Assembly: GCA_964019425.1 (NCBI GenBank) | Contig: OZ025815.1 | Location: 806,001-870,000, forward strand | Direction of reading: 5' to 3' | Source of the DNA: Flectonema sp. DT1601 | Taxonomy: Eukaryota; Euglenozoa; Diplonemea; Diplonemida; Diplonemidae | Length of the DNA: 64,000 nucleotides | In this document: piece by piece, positions 12,133-21,549 of the stretch | Layout of the letters: each line of letters opens with the position of its first letter | How positions within the stretch are numbered: position 1 is the stretch's first letter | The notes under the pieces: model-generated | Seen by the model: the letters and a program-made list of their open reading frames with translations, nothing else | What the model was told of the DNA's origin: nothing | Databases searched by the model: none | Program-made: the position numbers and the translations under genes

Positions 12133-15100
12133 ATGCATCGAACAGTGATCATAGCATCACTGCTGTTACAGGCTGTGGGGTTTCCTGTTCTTAACATAAC
12201 AACTGCTAGCACATGGCCAGCTAAGAATGGTAAATTCTACTACGGTGATATAAGAGCTGCGATGACTCTTCCTCAAGTGACGGGGTCATCAGATGAGAGT
12301 ATCGATGTTCAAGTTTGGTGGAGAAAGAATGACATGAGCCCAACGAAGAAGGGAGTTGTTGTCACAAATAGCAAAGGAGATCACATGCAGATCTCTGTTT
12401 CTGGAGTGACAAACTCGTGTGGAGAACTCACCGTCTCTCGCGGTAAGCAAGACGGCACTCAATTCTACGTCTACTATCTCTCTCACTACCAATCTGGAGG
12501 TAACGCTGGTCTTCATTTCAGCTGGTACAACTGCACCAGTCACACTGACAAGAGTTGCGTGCTTTCATCAACTGAGGGAACCTGTTCTACTACTTTGTCG
12601 GGTGCTAAATATGTTACTGGACTTCAAAACAGACCTCAACCAAAAGCAAGTTTGGATCACACTCCAACTGGTGAACCATTCCACGGATTCACTCAAATGG
12701 AGTTAGTGGCTTCACCAGAAGAAGTTGCTGCGGTTGTAACAAAGAACCCAGCTGTTGCTACGTTCATGGAACACAGAAGGAATGTTATTCGTATGATTCA
12801 TTTCTTGCCTGTAAAGTGGGTAGTTGCAGCCAGCGGATCCAGCGTACGCAGCCTGACTGACAATGTTCAACCTGGTGAGTACTTCACCTACCAGATTGGT
12901 GTGTTCCCTACTTCTGATGTTTTCGTGTCGGATGTCGTGTTCTCGGATTTGAAGAGCGCATCAGGTGGCGTCATCAGCGCATCTTCGCAGAATTGTTTCA
13001 ACACCGAGGGAGTTGATATGTTCGGAAAGTCTTTTGTGAAGTCTCTCGAAGTGAAGACAAGGAACGTTGGAGCGTTGTGGATTGGTGTTGATGTGTCAGC
13101 AAACGTTACCAGCGGTAGTTACGAAGGTCAGGTCGTTGTTGTGTTGGAAGACGGGACGAAGATCACCCACAGCCTGACTTTGATAGTTTCAGGACCTCCT
13201 GTTGAGAACCACGGTGATGACAACATTTACAACATGGGACGTCTTCGTTGGTTGAACAGCGATCTCGGCATCGATGACACCATTCCAGCTCCATACACAG
13301 GTATTAAGGTGACTGAGGGTACTGGAAGTGAGAGATTAACTCTTCAATTAGTTAACAAGGAAGTTGTTATTTCAGAGACTGGGTTCCCTTCATCAGCCAG
13401 CGTATACGAAGTAAAGAGGATCAAGGGACAGTCAAAGACTCTCACCTACTCCCCATTCACTGGAGCCATTGAAATGACAGCTGAAGATGCTGCTGGAGGT
13501 AAGATTCAATTTGTTCCAACGTCTTTTACGAATAACAATAAGGCGAATGAGGTGTCGTGGATTGCGGTATTGTCATCGTCGTCAGGGAAGTTAATTGTTG
13601 AAGGGTCTGTTGGGTTTGATTCTCAAATGACCTTCAACGCCACGTTTGATATGAAATCCTCAGTTTCTGACATCAATTTGTCAATCCCGTCAAAGAGTGC
13701 TCCTTACACAGTTGGAATGGGTAACCAAGGGACTGTATTCAAACCCTTCAACTGGACTTGGGACGCTACCAGAGGAGACAACAGACTCTGGTTGGGTCAA
13801 TCTCAAGCAGGATTTATCTTAGCTCTTAACGGTGAAGGTGACGAATGGAACAATCCGTTGTTCTCAAAGGATTATCCAATTTTTCCTTTCATCCCTTCAT
13901 CATGGGGAGGTGTCACTCAGCAGTCAGGTAAATACGGAGCTTCGATGACTGAGACTGGTGTTGTGACTACTTCCGGTCCAAGAGGTGCCAGCGTCACTTC
14001 ATTCTTGTTCGATCTTATTCTGACTCCAGCAAAGCCGTTGAACATGACTGCTCACTGGGGGCAACGTTACTTCCAAGTTGGTTACAACATCGGGTACCTG
14101 TCACCTGAAGAAGTGAAGGCAAAAGGAGCAACCGTTGTGACTCTTCATCAAGGTATCCCGGGAGTTGTTAACAATTCTTTAGTGAATCCGTACATCAACT
14201 ATCCATTCGTTCCAGACACTGTTAATTTTATGGAGAACTACACAAGGATTAGTCATGATTTAGACATGAGAGTGAAGTTCTACTACACCATCAGAGAGCT
14301 TAGCAACCACGCTGTTGAGTTGTACGCTCTGAGATCCCTGGGAGGTGAGATAATCACTAACGAATCTCCTTATGTCATTCCTCAGGCTGGTTATTGCCAT
14401 GATTGGGATTGTCATGGAGGAGGTGCGTACCTTCACGAGCATCTTGCAACGAACTACACTGCTTGCTGGCAAAATGGTCTTTCCAATGGAGAATGGGACG
14501 CTGCTGTCTGTGACATTGGCGCGTCACGTTGGTTCAACTACTACATTGAGGGACTCCGTTCGAGTATCTCAAAGGCTCCTCACATGGATGGAGTTTACTT
14601 TGACGGTATCAACTTTGATTGTAAATCGATGCGCAGATTGCGTAAGGTGATGGACTCCTCAGCAGTTGGTAAGAAGTACACGCCAGTTATTGATATTCAC
14701 ACTGGAAATGTTGGTACTATTGCTCCTCCAGGTCCGAGGTACGCTCCGTACTTTGCTCACGCTGATCTCGCATGGAATGGTGAGGGTTTTAGATACTCAG
14801 ATGATGATGCTTACTGGTTAGTTGAAGTCTCTTCGTTGATTTACGGTATCCCTGCTGACAGACTTGGTGGAGGTGACGGATATGAATTCAGAAGTCTTGT
14901 CTTTGGAATGACCGAAAGAAACTCACCTCTCGCATCAGAAGTATGGAAGACCTGGGACGCTGTCGGGATCAGAACCAGTGAGATGTTTTCGTACTTCGAT
15001 CCTGTGGAAATTCAACCGATCACACTTTCTGCTCCTAACTCTGGAATTAAATTAACGACTTATTTAAATTACAAGGAGTCAGCATTTATCTGTATTGCTT

Positions 15101-15288
15101 CATGGTCAACTTCCAAGGAGGTTATTGAGTTGTCGTTCAACTCTGTTCTTCTCGGAGGGAGTCACTTTAAGGCAACTGCTCCTGGAATTAAGGGACTGCA
15201 AAATGCTACTGACTTGGGAGATGGTACCGGGAAGATCACCATCTCTCCAGGAAGTGGTATTGCTATTCATCTTATTATCTCTCAGTGA
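12133..15288 (+). CDS. Secreted GH123-like (DUF6067-type) glycoside hydrolase, array copy 1
   Basis: The product is 1,051 residues and intronless. The start at 12133 is chosen because the signal peptide MHRTVIIASLLLQAVGF is identical in all five copies; an in-frame upstream ATG at 12079 is not shared. After the signal comes a beta-rich domain (WWRKNDMSP near residue 60, YVYYLSHY near 113). A domain with QPGEYFTYQIGV follows, then a RLRWLNSDLGIDD motif at about 370-382. A C-terminal catalytic-like barrel carries INYPF, YYTIRELSNH, MDGVYFDG (818-825), VIDIHTGN and LAWNGEGF. These motifs match the bacterial DUF6067/GH123-like hydrolases. The exact sugar substrate is not readable. Many N-glycosylation sequons fit a secreted or lysosomal enzyme. 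Copy-specific residues include K34, NAGLH at 124-128 and N743. Its upstream sequence differs from that of the other copies, so it marks the array edge. Confidence 0.85.
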   Translation: MHRTVIIASLLLQAVGFPVLNITTASTWPAKNGKFYYGDIRAAMTLPQVTGSSDESIDVQVWWRKNDMSPTKKGVVVTNSKGDHMQISVSGVTNSCGELTVSRGKQDGTQFYVYYLSHYQSGGNAGLHFSWYNCTSHTDKSCVLSSTEGTCSTTLSGAKYVTGLQNRPQPKASLDHTPTGEPFHGFTQMELVASPEEVAAVVTKNPAVATFMEHRRNVIRMIHFLPVKWVVAASGSSVRSLTDNVQPGEYFTYQIGVFPTSDVFVSDVVFSDLKSASGGVISASSQNCFNTEGVDMFGKSFVKSLEVKTRNVGALWIGVDVSANVTSGSYEGQVVVVLEDGTKITHSLTLIVSGPPVENHGDDNIYNMGRLRWLNSDLGIDDTIPAPYTGIKVTEGTGSERLTLQLVNKEVVISETGFPSSASVYEVKRIKGQSKTLTYSPFTGAIEMTAEDAAGGKIQFVPTSFTNNNKANEVSWIAVLSSSSGKLIVEGSVGFDSQMTFNATFDMKSSVSDINLSIPSKSAPYTVGMGNQGTVFKPFNWTWDATRGDNRLWLGQSQAGFILALNGEGDEWNNPLFSKDYPIFPFIPSSWGGVTQQSGKYGASMTETGVVTTSGPRGASVTSFLFDLILTPAKPLNMTAHWGQRYFQVGYNIGYLSPEEVKAKGATVVTLHQGIPGVVNNSLVNPYINYPFVPDTVNFMENYTRISHDLDMRVKFYYTIRELSNHAVELYALRSLGGEIITNESPYVIPQAGYCHDWDCHGGGAYLHEHLATNYTACWQNGLSNGEWDAAVCDIGASRWFNYYIEGLRSSISKAPHMDGVYFDGINFDCKSMRRLRKVMDSSAVGKKYTPVIDIHTGNVGTIAPPGPRYAPYFAHADLAWNGEGFRYSDDDAYWLVEVSSLIYGIPADRLGGGDGYEFRSLVFGMTERNSPLASEVWKTWDAVGIRTSEMFSYFDPVEIQPITLSAPNSGIKLTTYLNYKESAFICIASWSTSKEVIELSFNSVLLGGSHFKATAPGIKGLQNATDLGDGTGKITISPGSGIAIHLIISQ

Positions 15289-16797
15289 AATTACTTTACA
15301 CGAGATCGTTCTTCCTTTTAATATATCTTGAGTAAGAGTGAGGCATTCGTAAATTTTATGCCTTCTTAGTTTTATTCGGTACACGTTTGTAGTTTCATAA
15401 CAAATGAAACATTTAATACTTGTTATATTACAATGTTCTGAAGTTAAAAGAAAAAATAAATTCTTTTTTGGGAAAACCTCCCATTCTGCGATGGGATTGG
15501 TGAAATGCCCGATTTTCAATATCGAGGTTTCCGAAGCCGATTTGGGGCTGGCGGTTCCGAAATTCCTTGTGTTAAAATCGGGGAAGCGTGTTCCTTTTCT
15601 TTCTGAAAAATATAGAGCGGAAGAAGGAGAGGTTTTTTCTATTTATTTTATTCTTCTGATGAATTGGCTTTTTTGTTTTCTCTTCCCTTTTTGATTAACA
15701 ACTGCAGATACTTCCCTGTCATGTACTTTGATACTAATTTGGTTTTTAATGCCCTAAAGGTGTTACTATTTTCGCGTTGTCAAAAAGTTTCATCCACTGT
15801 TGTAATGGGCATGCTGTACTCAAACTGTAGTACGTAGCCCCTGAATCCCTTCGATTTACGTCACCCTTTTTTGATTTTGCATTTGAATTTTTTGCGGACC
15901 CCATCTCCAACGTTTTCGTTTCTTGGGAGTCGCAACAACAACTTCGGTTGTAATTATGTAGTCACAAGGGAACCCTAAGAATAGTTATCTTCTTTTGAAC
16001 ATTCGTCCAGCCTCTCTAACATTACAATTCTCTGCGTATTTTAAGAAGTTTTTACAACACTGACTGATATATTGCATGCGACACTAACTTGTGTTTTTGC
16101 GTGTAAAAGAATACGCAGAAGAGAATGTTGTTATGAATTATTGGAAGTGTACAAAATACTTGGCTCATGAACAGCTGTCATGTAGTCAAGTAGAACCGAA
16201 CGCGGTTTTAAACCGCGAAAACTTCCTTTCCTTTCTATTTCTATGTTAGTTGTGGGTTACAGCAGTTGCAGGGTCCCCAACCACTATACTGCTCCACTTC
16301 TTTCGCTTTACTCCGGTTGCAAACAGTAATCGAGAAGTCCAACGTTTCATTTTCCTTTTTCCTTTTTTTTTTCTCTTTCTTTGTCTTTACTTCGTGCCGC
16401 TCAAATGTGTAATCTCTTCTCCACTCCTTTGGTGGTTTTTATTCATAATAATATTTCTATTTATTTTTTGTTTTTCGAGGGGTAGGATGCTGTGGTTGAA
16501 TCTGCGGCAGACTACTTCGACGCGCATAGTAAGTCATTGATAATAAATTCCTTCATCTGTGCATCTCTAGTGAAAGTCACTAGTAAAAGGTAAGCTCATA
16601 TCTGTCCAAGATACAATTTATATGCTGCTTTACTGCTTTACTATTTCTTTTTGTTGTCTTCATTTTGTTAATTCACATCTCACAGATGTGTTGGGAAGAC
16701 AAGAACGATTGAAGTTAAAATACACATCCGGAAAATTTATTATTTCATTTAACAGTTTCCTTCCTGGACAAAACACACAAACTTTCTAAAATAACAA
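15289..16797. other. Spacer between hydrolase copies 1 and 2
   Basis: No gene is supported. The spacer shares long blocks with the other array spacers: a 3' block after the stop codon, a block around 16020-16150 with an ATTCTCTGCGTATT / AATACGCAGAAGAGAAT imperfect inverted repeat, a block at about 16480-16630, and the immediate 5' leader at about 16690-16797. Confidence 0.65.
16690..16797 (+). promoter_or_regulatory. Conserved 5' leader of hydrolase copy 2
   Basis: About 105 bases before the ATG, running from GATGTGTTGGGAAGACAAG to CTAAAATAACAA, are the same here, before copy 3 (21442-21549) and before copy 5 (30250-30360). They are shortened before copy 4. This is a candidate 5' UTR with a trans-splice acceptor (CATCTCACAG just upstream). 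The function is inferred. Confidence 0.45.
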
Positions 16798-19700
16798 ATG
16801 CATCGAACAGTGATCATAGCATCACTGCTGTTACAGGCTGTGGGGTTTCCTGTTCTTAACATAACAACTGCTAGCACATGGCCAGCTAAGAATGGTACTT
16901 TCTACTACGGTGATATAAGAGCTGCGATGACTCTTCCTCAAGTGACGGGGTCATCAGATGAGAGTATCGATGTTCAAGTTTGGTGGAGAAAGAATGACAT
17001 GAGCCCAACGAAGAAGGGAGTTGTTGTCACAAATAGCAAAGGAGATCACATGCAGATCTCTGTTTCTGGAGTGACTAATTCGTGTGGAGAACTCACCGTC
17101 TCTCGCGGTAAGCAAGACGGCACTCAATTCTACGTCTACTATCTCTCTCACTACCAATCTGGAGGTGGTGCACGTATTCACTTCAGCTGGTACAACTGCA
17201 CCAGTCACACTGACAAGAGTTGCGTGCTTTCATCAACTGAGGGAACCTGTTCTACTACTTTGTCGGGTGCTAAATATGTTACTGGACTTCAAAACAGACC
17301 TCAACCAAAAGCAAGTTTGGATCACACTCCAACTGGTGAACCATTCCACGGATTCACTCAAATGGAGTTAGTGGCTTCACCAGAAGAAGTTGCTGCGGTT
17401 GTAACAAAGAACCCAGCTGTTGCTACATTCATGGAACACAGAAGGAATGTTATTCGTATGATTCATTTCTTGCCTGCAAAGTGGGTAGTTGCAGCCAGCG
17501 GATCCAGCGTACGCAGCCTGACTGACAATGTTCAACCTGGTGAGTACTTCACCTACCAGATTGGTGTGTTCCCTACTTCTGATGTTTTCGTGTCGGATGT
17601 CGTGTTCTCGGATTTGAAGAGCGCATCAGGTGGCGTCATCAGCGCATCTTCGCAGAATTGTTTCAACACCGAGGGAGTTGATATGTTCGGAAAGTCTTTT
17701 GTGAAGTCTCTCGAAGTGAAGACAAGGAACGTTGGAGCGTTGTGGATTGGTGTTGATGTGTCAGCAAACGTTACCAGCGGTAGTTACGAAGGTCAGGTCG
17801 TTGTTGTGTTGGAAGACGGGACGAAGATCACCCACAGCCTGACTTTGATAGTTTCAGGACCTCCTGTTGAGAACCACGGTGATGACAACATTTACAACAT
17901 GGGACGTCTTCGTTGGTTGAACAGCGATCTCGGCATCGATGACACCATTCCAGCTCCATACACAGGTATTAAGGTGACTGAGGGTACTGGAAGTGAGAGA
18001 TTAACTCTTCAATTAGTTAACAAGGAAGTTGTTATTTCAGAGACTGGGTTCCCTTCATCAGCCAGCGTATACGAAGTAAAGAGGATCAAGGGACAGTCAA
18101 AGACTCTCACCTACTCCCCATTCACTGGAGCCATTGAAATGACAGCTGAAGATGCTGCTGGAGGTAGGATTCAATTTGTTCCAACGTCTTTTACGAATAA
18201 CAATAAGGCGAATGAGGTGTCGTGGATTGCGGTATTGTCATCGTCCTCAGGGAAGTTAATTGTTGAAGGGTCTGTTGGGTTTGATTCTCAAATGACCTTC
18301 AACGCCACGTTTGATATGAAATCCTCAGTTTCTGACATCAATTTGTCAATCCCGTCAAAGAGTGCTCCTTACACAGTTGGAATGGGTAACCAAGGGACTG
18401 TATTCAAACCCTTCAACTGGACTTGGGACGCTACCAAAGGAGACAACAGACTCTGGTTGGGTCAATCTCAAGCAGGATTTATCTTAGCTCTTAACGGTGA
18501 AGGTGACGAATGGAACAATCCGTTGTTCTCAAAGGATTATCCAATTTTTCCTTTCATCCCTTCATCATGGGGAGGTGTCACTCAGCAGTCAGGTAAATAC
18601 GGAGCTTCGATGACTGAGACTGGTGTTGTGACTACTTCCGGTCCAAGAGGTGCCAGCGTCACTTCATTCTTGTTCGATCTTATTCTGACTCCAGCAAAGC
18701 CGTTGAACATGACTGCTCACTGGGGGCAACGTTACTTCCAAGTTGGTTACGGTATCGGGTACCTGTCACCTGAGGAAGTGAAGGCGAGAGGAGCAACCGT
18801 TGTGACTCTTCATCAAGGTATCCCGGGAGTTGTTAACAATTCTTTAGTGAATCCGTACATCAACTATCCGTTCGTTCCAGACACTGTTAATTTTATGGAG
18901 AATTACACAAGGATTAGTCATGATTTAGACATGAGAGTGAAGTTCTACTACACCATCAGAGAGCTTAGCAACCACGCTGTTGAGTTGTACGCTCTGAGAT
19001 CCCTGGGAGGTGAGATAATCACTGACGAATCTCCTTATGTCATTCCTCAGGCTGGTTATTGCCATGATTGGGATTGTCATGGAGGAGGCGTGTACCTTCA
19101 CGAGCATCTTGCAACGAACTACACTGCTTGCTGGCAAAATGGTCTTTCCAATGGAGAATGGGACACTGCTGTCTGTGACATTGGCGCGTCACGTTGGTTC
19201 AACTACTACATTGAGGGACTCCGTTCGAGTATCTCAAAGGCTCCTCACATGGATGGAGTTTACTTTGACGGTATCAACTTTGATTGTAAATCGATGCGCA
19301 GATTGCGTAAGGTGATGGACTCCTCAGCAGTTGGTAAGAAGTACACGCCAGTTATCGATATTCACACTGGAAATGTTGGTACTATTGCTCCTCCAGGTCC
19401 GAGGTACGCTCCGTACTTTGCTCACGCTGATCTCGCATGGAATGGTGAGGGTTTTAGATACTCAGATGATGATGCTTACTGGTTAGTTGAAGTCTCTTCG
19501 TTGATTTACGGTATCCCTGCTGACAGACTTGGTGGTGGTGACGGATATGAATTCAGAAGTCTTGTCTTTGGAATGACCGAAAGAAACTCACCTCTCGCAT
19601 CAGAAGTATGGAAGACCTGGGACGCTGTCGGGATCAGAACCAGTGAGATGTTTTCGTACTTCGATCCTGTGGAAATTCAACCGATCACACTTTCTGCTCC

Positions 19701-19953
19701 TAACTCTGGAATTAAATTAACGACTTATTTAAATTACAAGGAGTCAGCATTTATCTGTATTGCTTCATGGTCAACTTCCAAGGAGGTTATTGAGTTGTCG
19801 TTCAACTCTGTTCTTCTCGGAGGGAGTCACTTTAAGGCAACTGCTCCTGGAATTAAGGGACTGCAAAATTCTACTGACTTGGGAGATGGTACCGGGAAGA
19901 TCACCATCTCTCCAGGAAGTGGTATTGCTATTCATCTTATTATCTCTCAGTGA
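16798..19953 (+). CDS. Secreted GH123-like glycoside hydrolase, array copy 2
   Basis: The product is 1,051 residues, with the same signal peptide, domain order and motifs as copy 1. It is nearly identical to copy 1, including at silent sites, so the duplication or a conversion event is recent. Differences cluster: T34, GARIH at 124-128, A237, G at 652 (GYGIGYL), D743 (ITDESPYV), a GVYLHEH loop and S instead of A in LQNSTD near the C-terminus. The catalytic-like MDGVYFDG and IDIHTGN motifs are unchanged. It is likely functional. Confidence 0.85.
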   Translation: MHRTVIIASLLLQAVGFPVLNITTASTWPAKNGTFYYGDIRAAMTLPQVTGSSDESIDVQVWWRKNDMSPTKKGVVVTNSKGDHMQISVSGVTNSCGELTVSRGKQDGTQFYVYYLSHYQSGGGARIHFSWYNCTSHTDKSCVLSSTEGTCSTTLSGAKYVTGLQNRPQPKASLDHTPTGEPFHGFTQMELVASPEEVAAVVTKNPAVATFMEHRRNVIRMIHFLPAKWVVAASGSSVRSLTDNVQPGEYFTYQIGVFPTSDVFVSDVVFSDLKSASGGVISASSQNCFNTEGVDMFGKSFVKSLEVKTRNVGALWIGVDVSANVTSGSYEGQVVVVLEDGTKITHSLTLIVSGPPVENHGDDNIYNMGRLRWLNSDLGIDDTIPAPYTGIKVTEGTGSERLTLQLVNKEVVISETGFPSSASVYEVKRIKGQSKTLTYSPFTGAIEMTAEDAAGGRIQFVPTSFTNNNKANEVSWIAVLSSSSGKLIVEGSVGFDSQMTFNATFDMKSSVSDINLSIPSKSAPYTVGMGNQGTVFKPFNWTWDATKGDNRLWLGQSQAGFILALNGEGDEWNNPLFSKDYPIFPFIPSSWGGVTQQSGKYGASMTETGVVTTSGPRGASVTSFLFDLILTPAKPLNMTAHWGQRYFQVGYGIGYLSPEEVKARGATVVTLHQGIPGVVNNSLVNPYINYPFVPDTVNFMENYTRISHDLDMRVKFYYTIRELSNHAVELYALRSLGGEIITDESPYVIPQAGYCHDWDCHGGGVYLHEHLATNYTACWQNGLSNGEWDTAVCDIGASRWFNYYIEGLRSSISKAPHMDGVYFDGINFDCKSMRRLRKVMDSSAVGKKYTPVIDIHTGNVGTIAPPGPRYAPYFAHADLAWNGEGFRYSDDDAYWLVEVSSLIYGIPADRLGGGDGYEFRSLVFGMTERNSPLASEVWKTWDAVGIRTSEMFSYFDPVEIQPITLSAPNSGIKLTTYLNYKESAFICIASWSTSKEVIELSFNSVLLGGSHFKATAPGIKGLQNSTDLGDGTGKITISPGSGIAIHLIISQ

Positions 19954-20221
19954 AATTACTTTACACGAGATCGTTCTTCCTTTTAATATATCTTGAGTAA
20001 GAGTGAGGCATTCGTAAATTTTATGCTTTCTTAGTTTTATTCGGTACACGTTTTTAGTTTCACAAACAATGAAACATTAATACTTGTTATATTACAATGT
20101 TCTGAAGTTAAAAGAAAAAATAAATTCTTTTTTGGGAAAACCTCCCATTCTGCGATGGGATTGGTGAAATGCCCGATTTTCAATATCGAGGTTTCCGAAG
20201 CCGTCAGCTCCACAAGAACCG

Positions 20222-20270
20222 CCAGCCAAAAACAAGAGTTTTATTTCGATAATTTATTGTTTTTGGCTGG
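20222..20270. repeat. Perfect 14-bp inverted repeat in array spacer
   Basis: CCAGCCAAAAACAA (20222-20235) is exactly complementary to TTGTTTTTGGCTGG (20257-20270), with a 21-base loop. The matching place in the spacer after copy 1 lacks the stem pair, so it appears to be a local insertion or rearrangement. Confidence 0.8.
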
Positions 20271-21441
20271 AGGTTTGTTGTGTTGAAATCGGGGAGGGGA
20301 GTTGTTTTCTTTCTGAAAAATATAGCGCGGAATAAGGAGATGTATTTCCTATTTATTTTATTCTTCTGATGGATGGACTTCTTAATTATTTATTCTCTCC
20401 TTTTCTTTGATCAACAACTACAGATACTTTCTCTCGAGTACTTTGATACTTATTTTGTTTTTAATATCTAAAGTTGTTACGCATGCGGTACTCAAACTGT
20501 AGTACGTAGCCCCTGAATCCCTTCGTTTTACGTCGCCCTTTTTTGATTTTGCAATTTGAACTTTTTGCGGACCCCATCTCCAACGTTTTCGTTTCTTGGG
20601 AGTTGTAAGTATGTAGTCACAAGGGAACCCTAAGAAATATCTATCCTCTTTTGAACATTCGTCCAGCCTCTCTAACATTACGATTCTCTGCGTATTTTAA
20701 GAAGTATTTGCAACACTGACTGATATATTGCATTCGACACTAACTTGTGTTTGTGTTTTGTTCAATCGTTGTTTTCTGGAGGCCAGACACGGCAATTGCC
20801 CTCTCATTCCGTCTTTTGTAAGTTTGTTTAATAAAAGAATACGCAGAAGAGAATGTTGTTATGAATTATTGGAAATGTACAAATTAATTGGCTCATTGAT
20901 TGGTAGCTTTTATGTTGTCACATAGAACATCCTTTCCTTTCTATTTCTATGTTAGTTGTGGGTTACAGCAGTTGCAGGGTCCCCAACCACTATACTGCTC
21001 CACTTCTTTCGCTTTACTCCGGTTGCAAACAGTAATCGAGAAGTCCAACGTTTCATTTTCCTTTTTTATTTTTTTTATTCTTTCTTTCTTTTGTCTTAAT
21101 TACGTGCCGCTCAAATGTGTAATCCGTTCTCCACTCCTTTGGCGGTTTTTATTCATATTAATTTTTATGTTTCTATTTTATTTTTTGTTTCTCCATACAG
21201 ATTGAAAAGGTTTCGTGACAACAAACCCCAGAGGTAGGATGCTGTGGTTGAATCTGCGGCAGACTACTTCGACGCGCATAGTAAGTCATTGATAATAAAT
21301 TCCTTCATCTGTGCATCTCTAGTGAAAGTCACTAGTAAAAGGTAAGTTCATATCTGTCCAAGATACAATTTATATGCTGCTTTACTGCTATACCATTTCT
21401 TTTTGTTGTCTTCATTTTGTTAATTCACATCTCACAGATGT

Positions 21442-21549
21442 GTTGGGAAGACAAGAACGATTGAAGTTAAAATACACATCCGGAAAATTTATTATTTCAT
21501 TTAACAGTTTCCTTCCTGGACAAAACACACAAACTTTCTAAAATAACAA
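21442..21549 (+). promoter_or_regulatory. Conserved 5' leader of hydrolase copy 3
   Basis: It has the same leader block as upstream of copies 2 and 5, ending CTTTCTAAAATAACAA before the ATG. Candidate 5' UTR and splice-acceptor region. Confidence 0.45.

Larger units (their letters stand above)
19954..21549. other. Spacer between hydrolase copies 2 and 3
   Basis: It is built from the same blocks as the spacer after copy 1. It differs by a hairpin-bearing insertion (20222-20270) and a unique stretch at about 20755-20835 within the inverted-repeat block. No gene is supported. Confidence 0.65.

Noticed and set aside
12289-12543. Minus-strand open frame inside hydrolase copy 1, repeated in copies 2-5
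   Set aside because: It recurs only because the + strand coding sequence is duplicated. It shows no protein-like features of its own and changes with the variable loop.
16250-16540. 96-residue frame in the spacer before hydrolase copy 2
   Set aside because: It is hydrophobic, low-complexity and not preserved in the other spacers.
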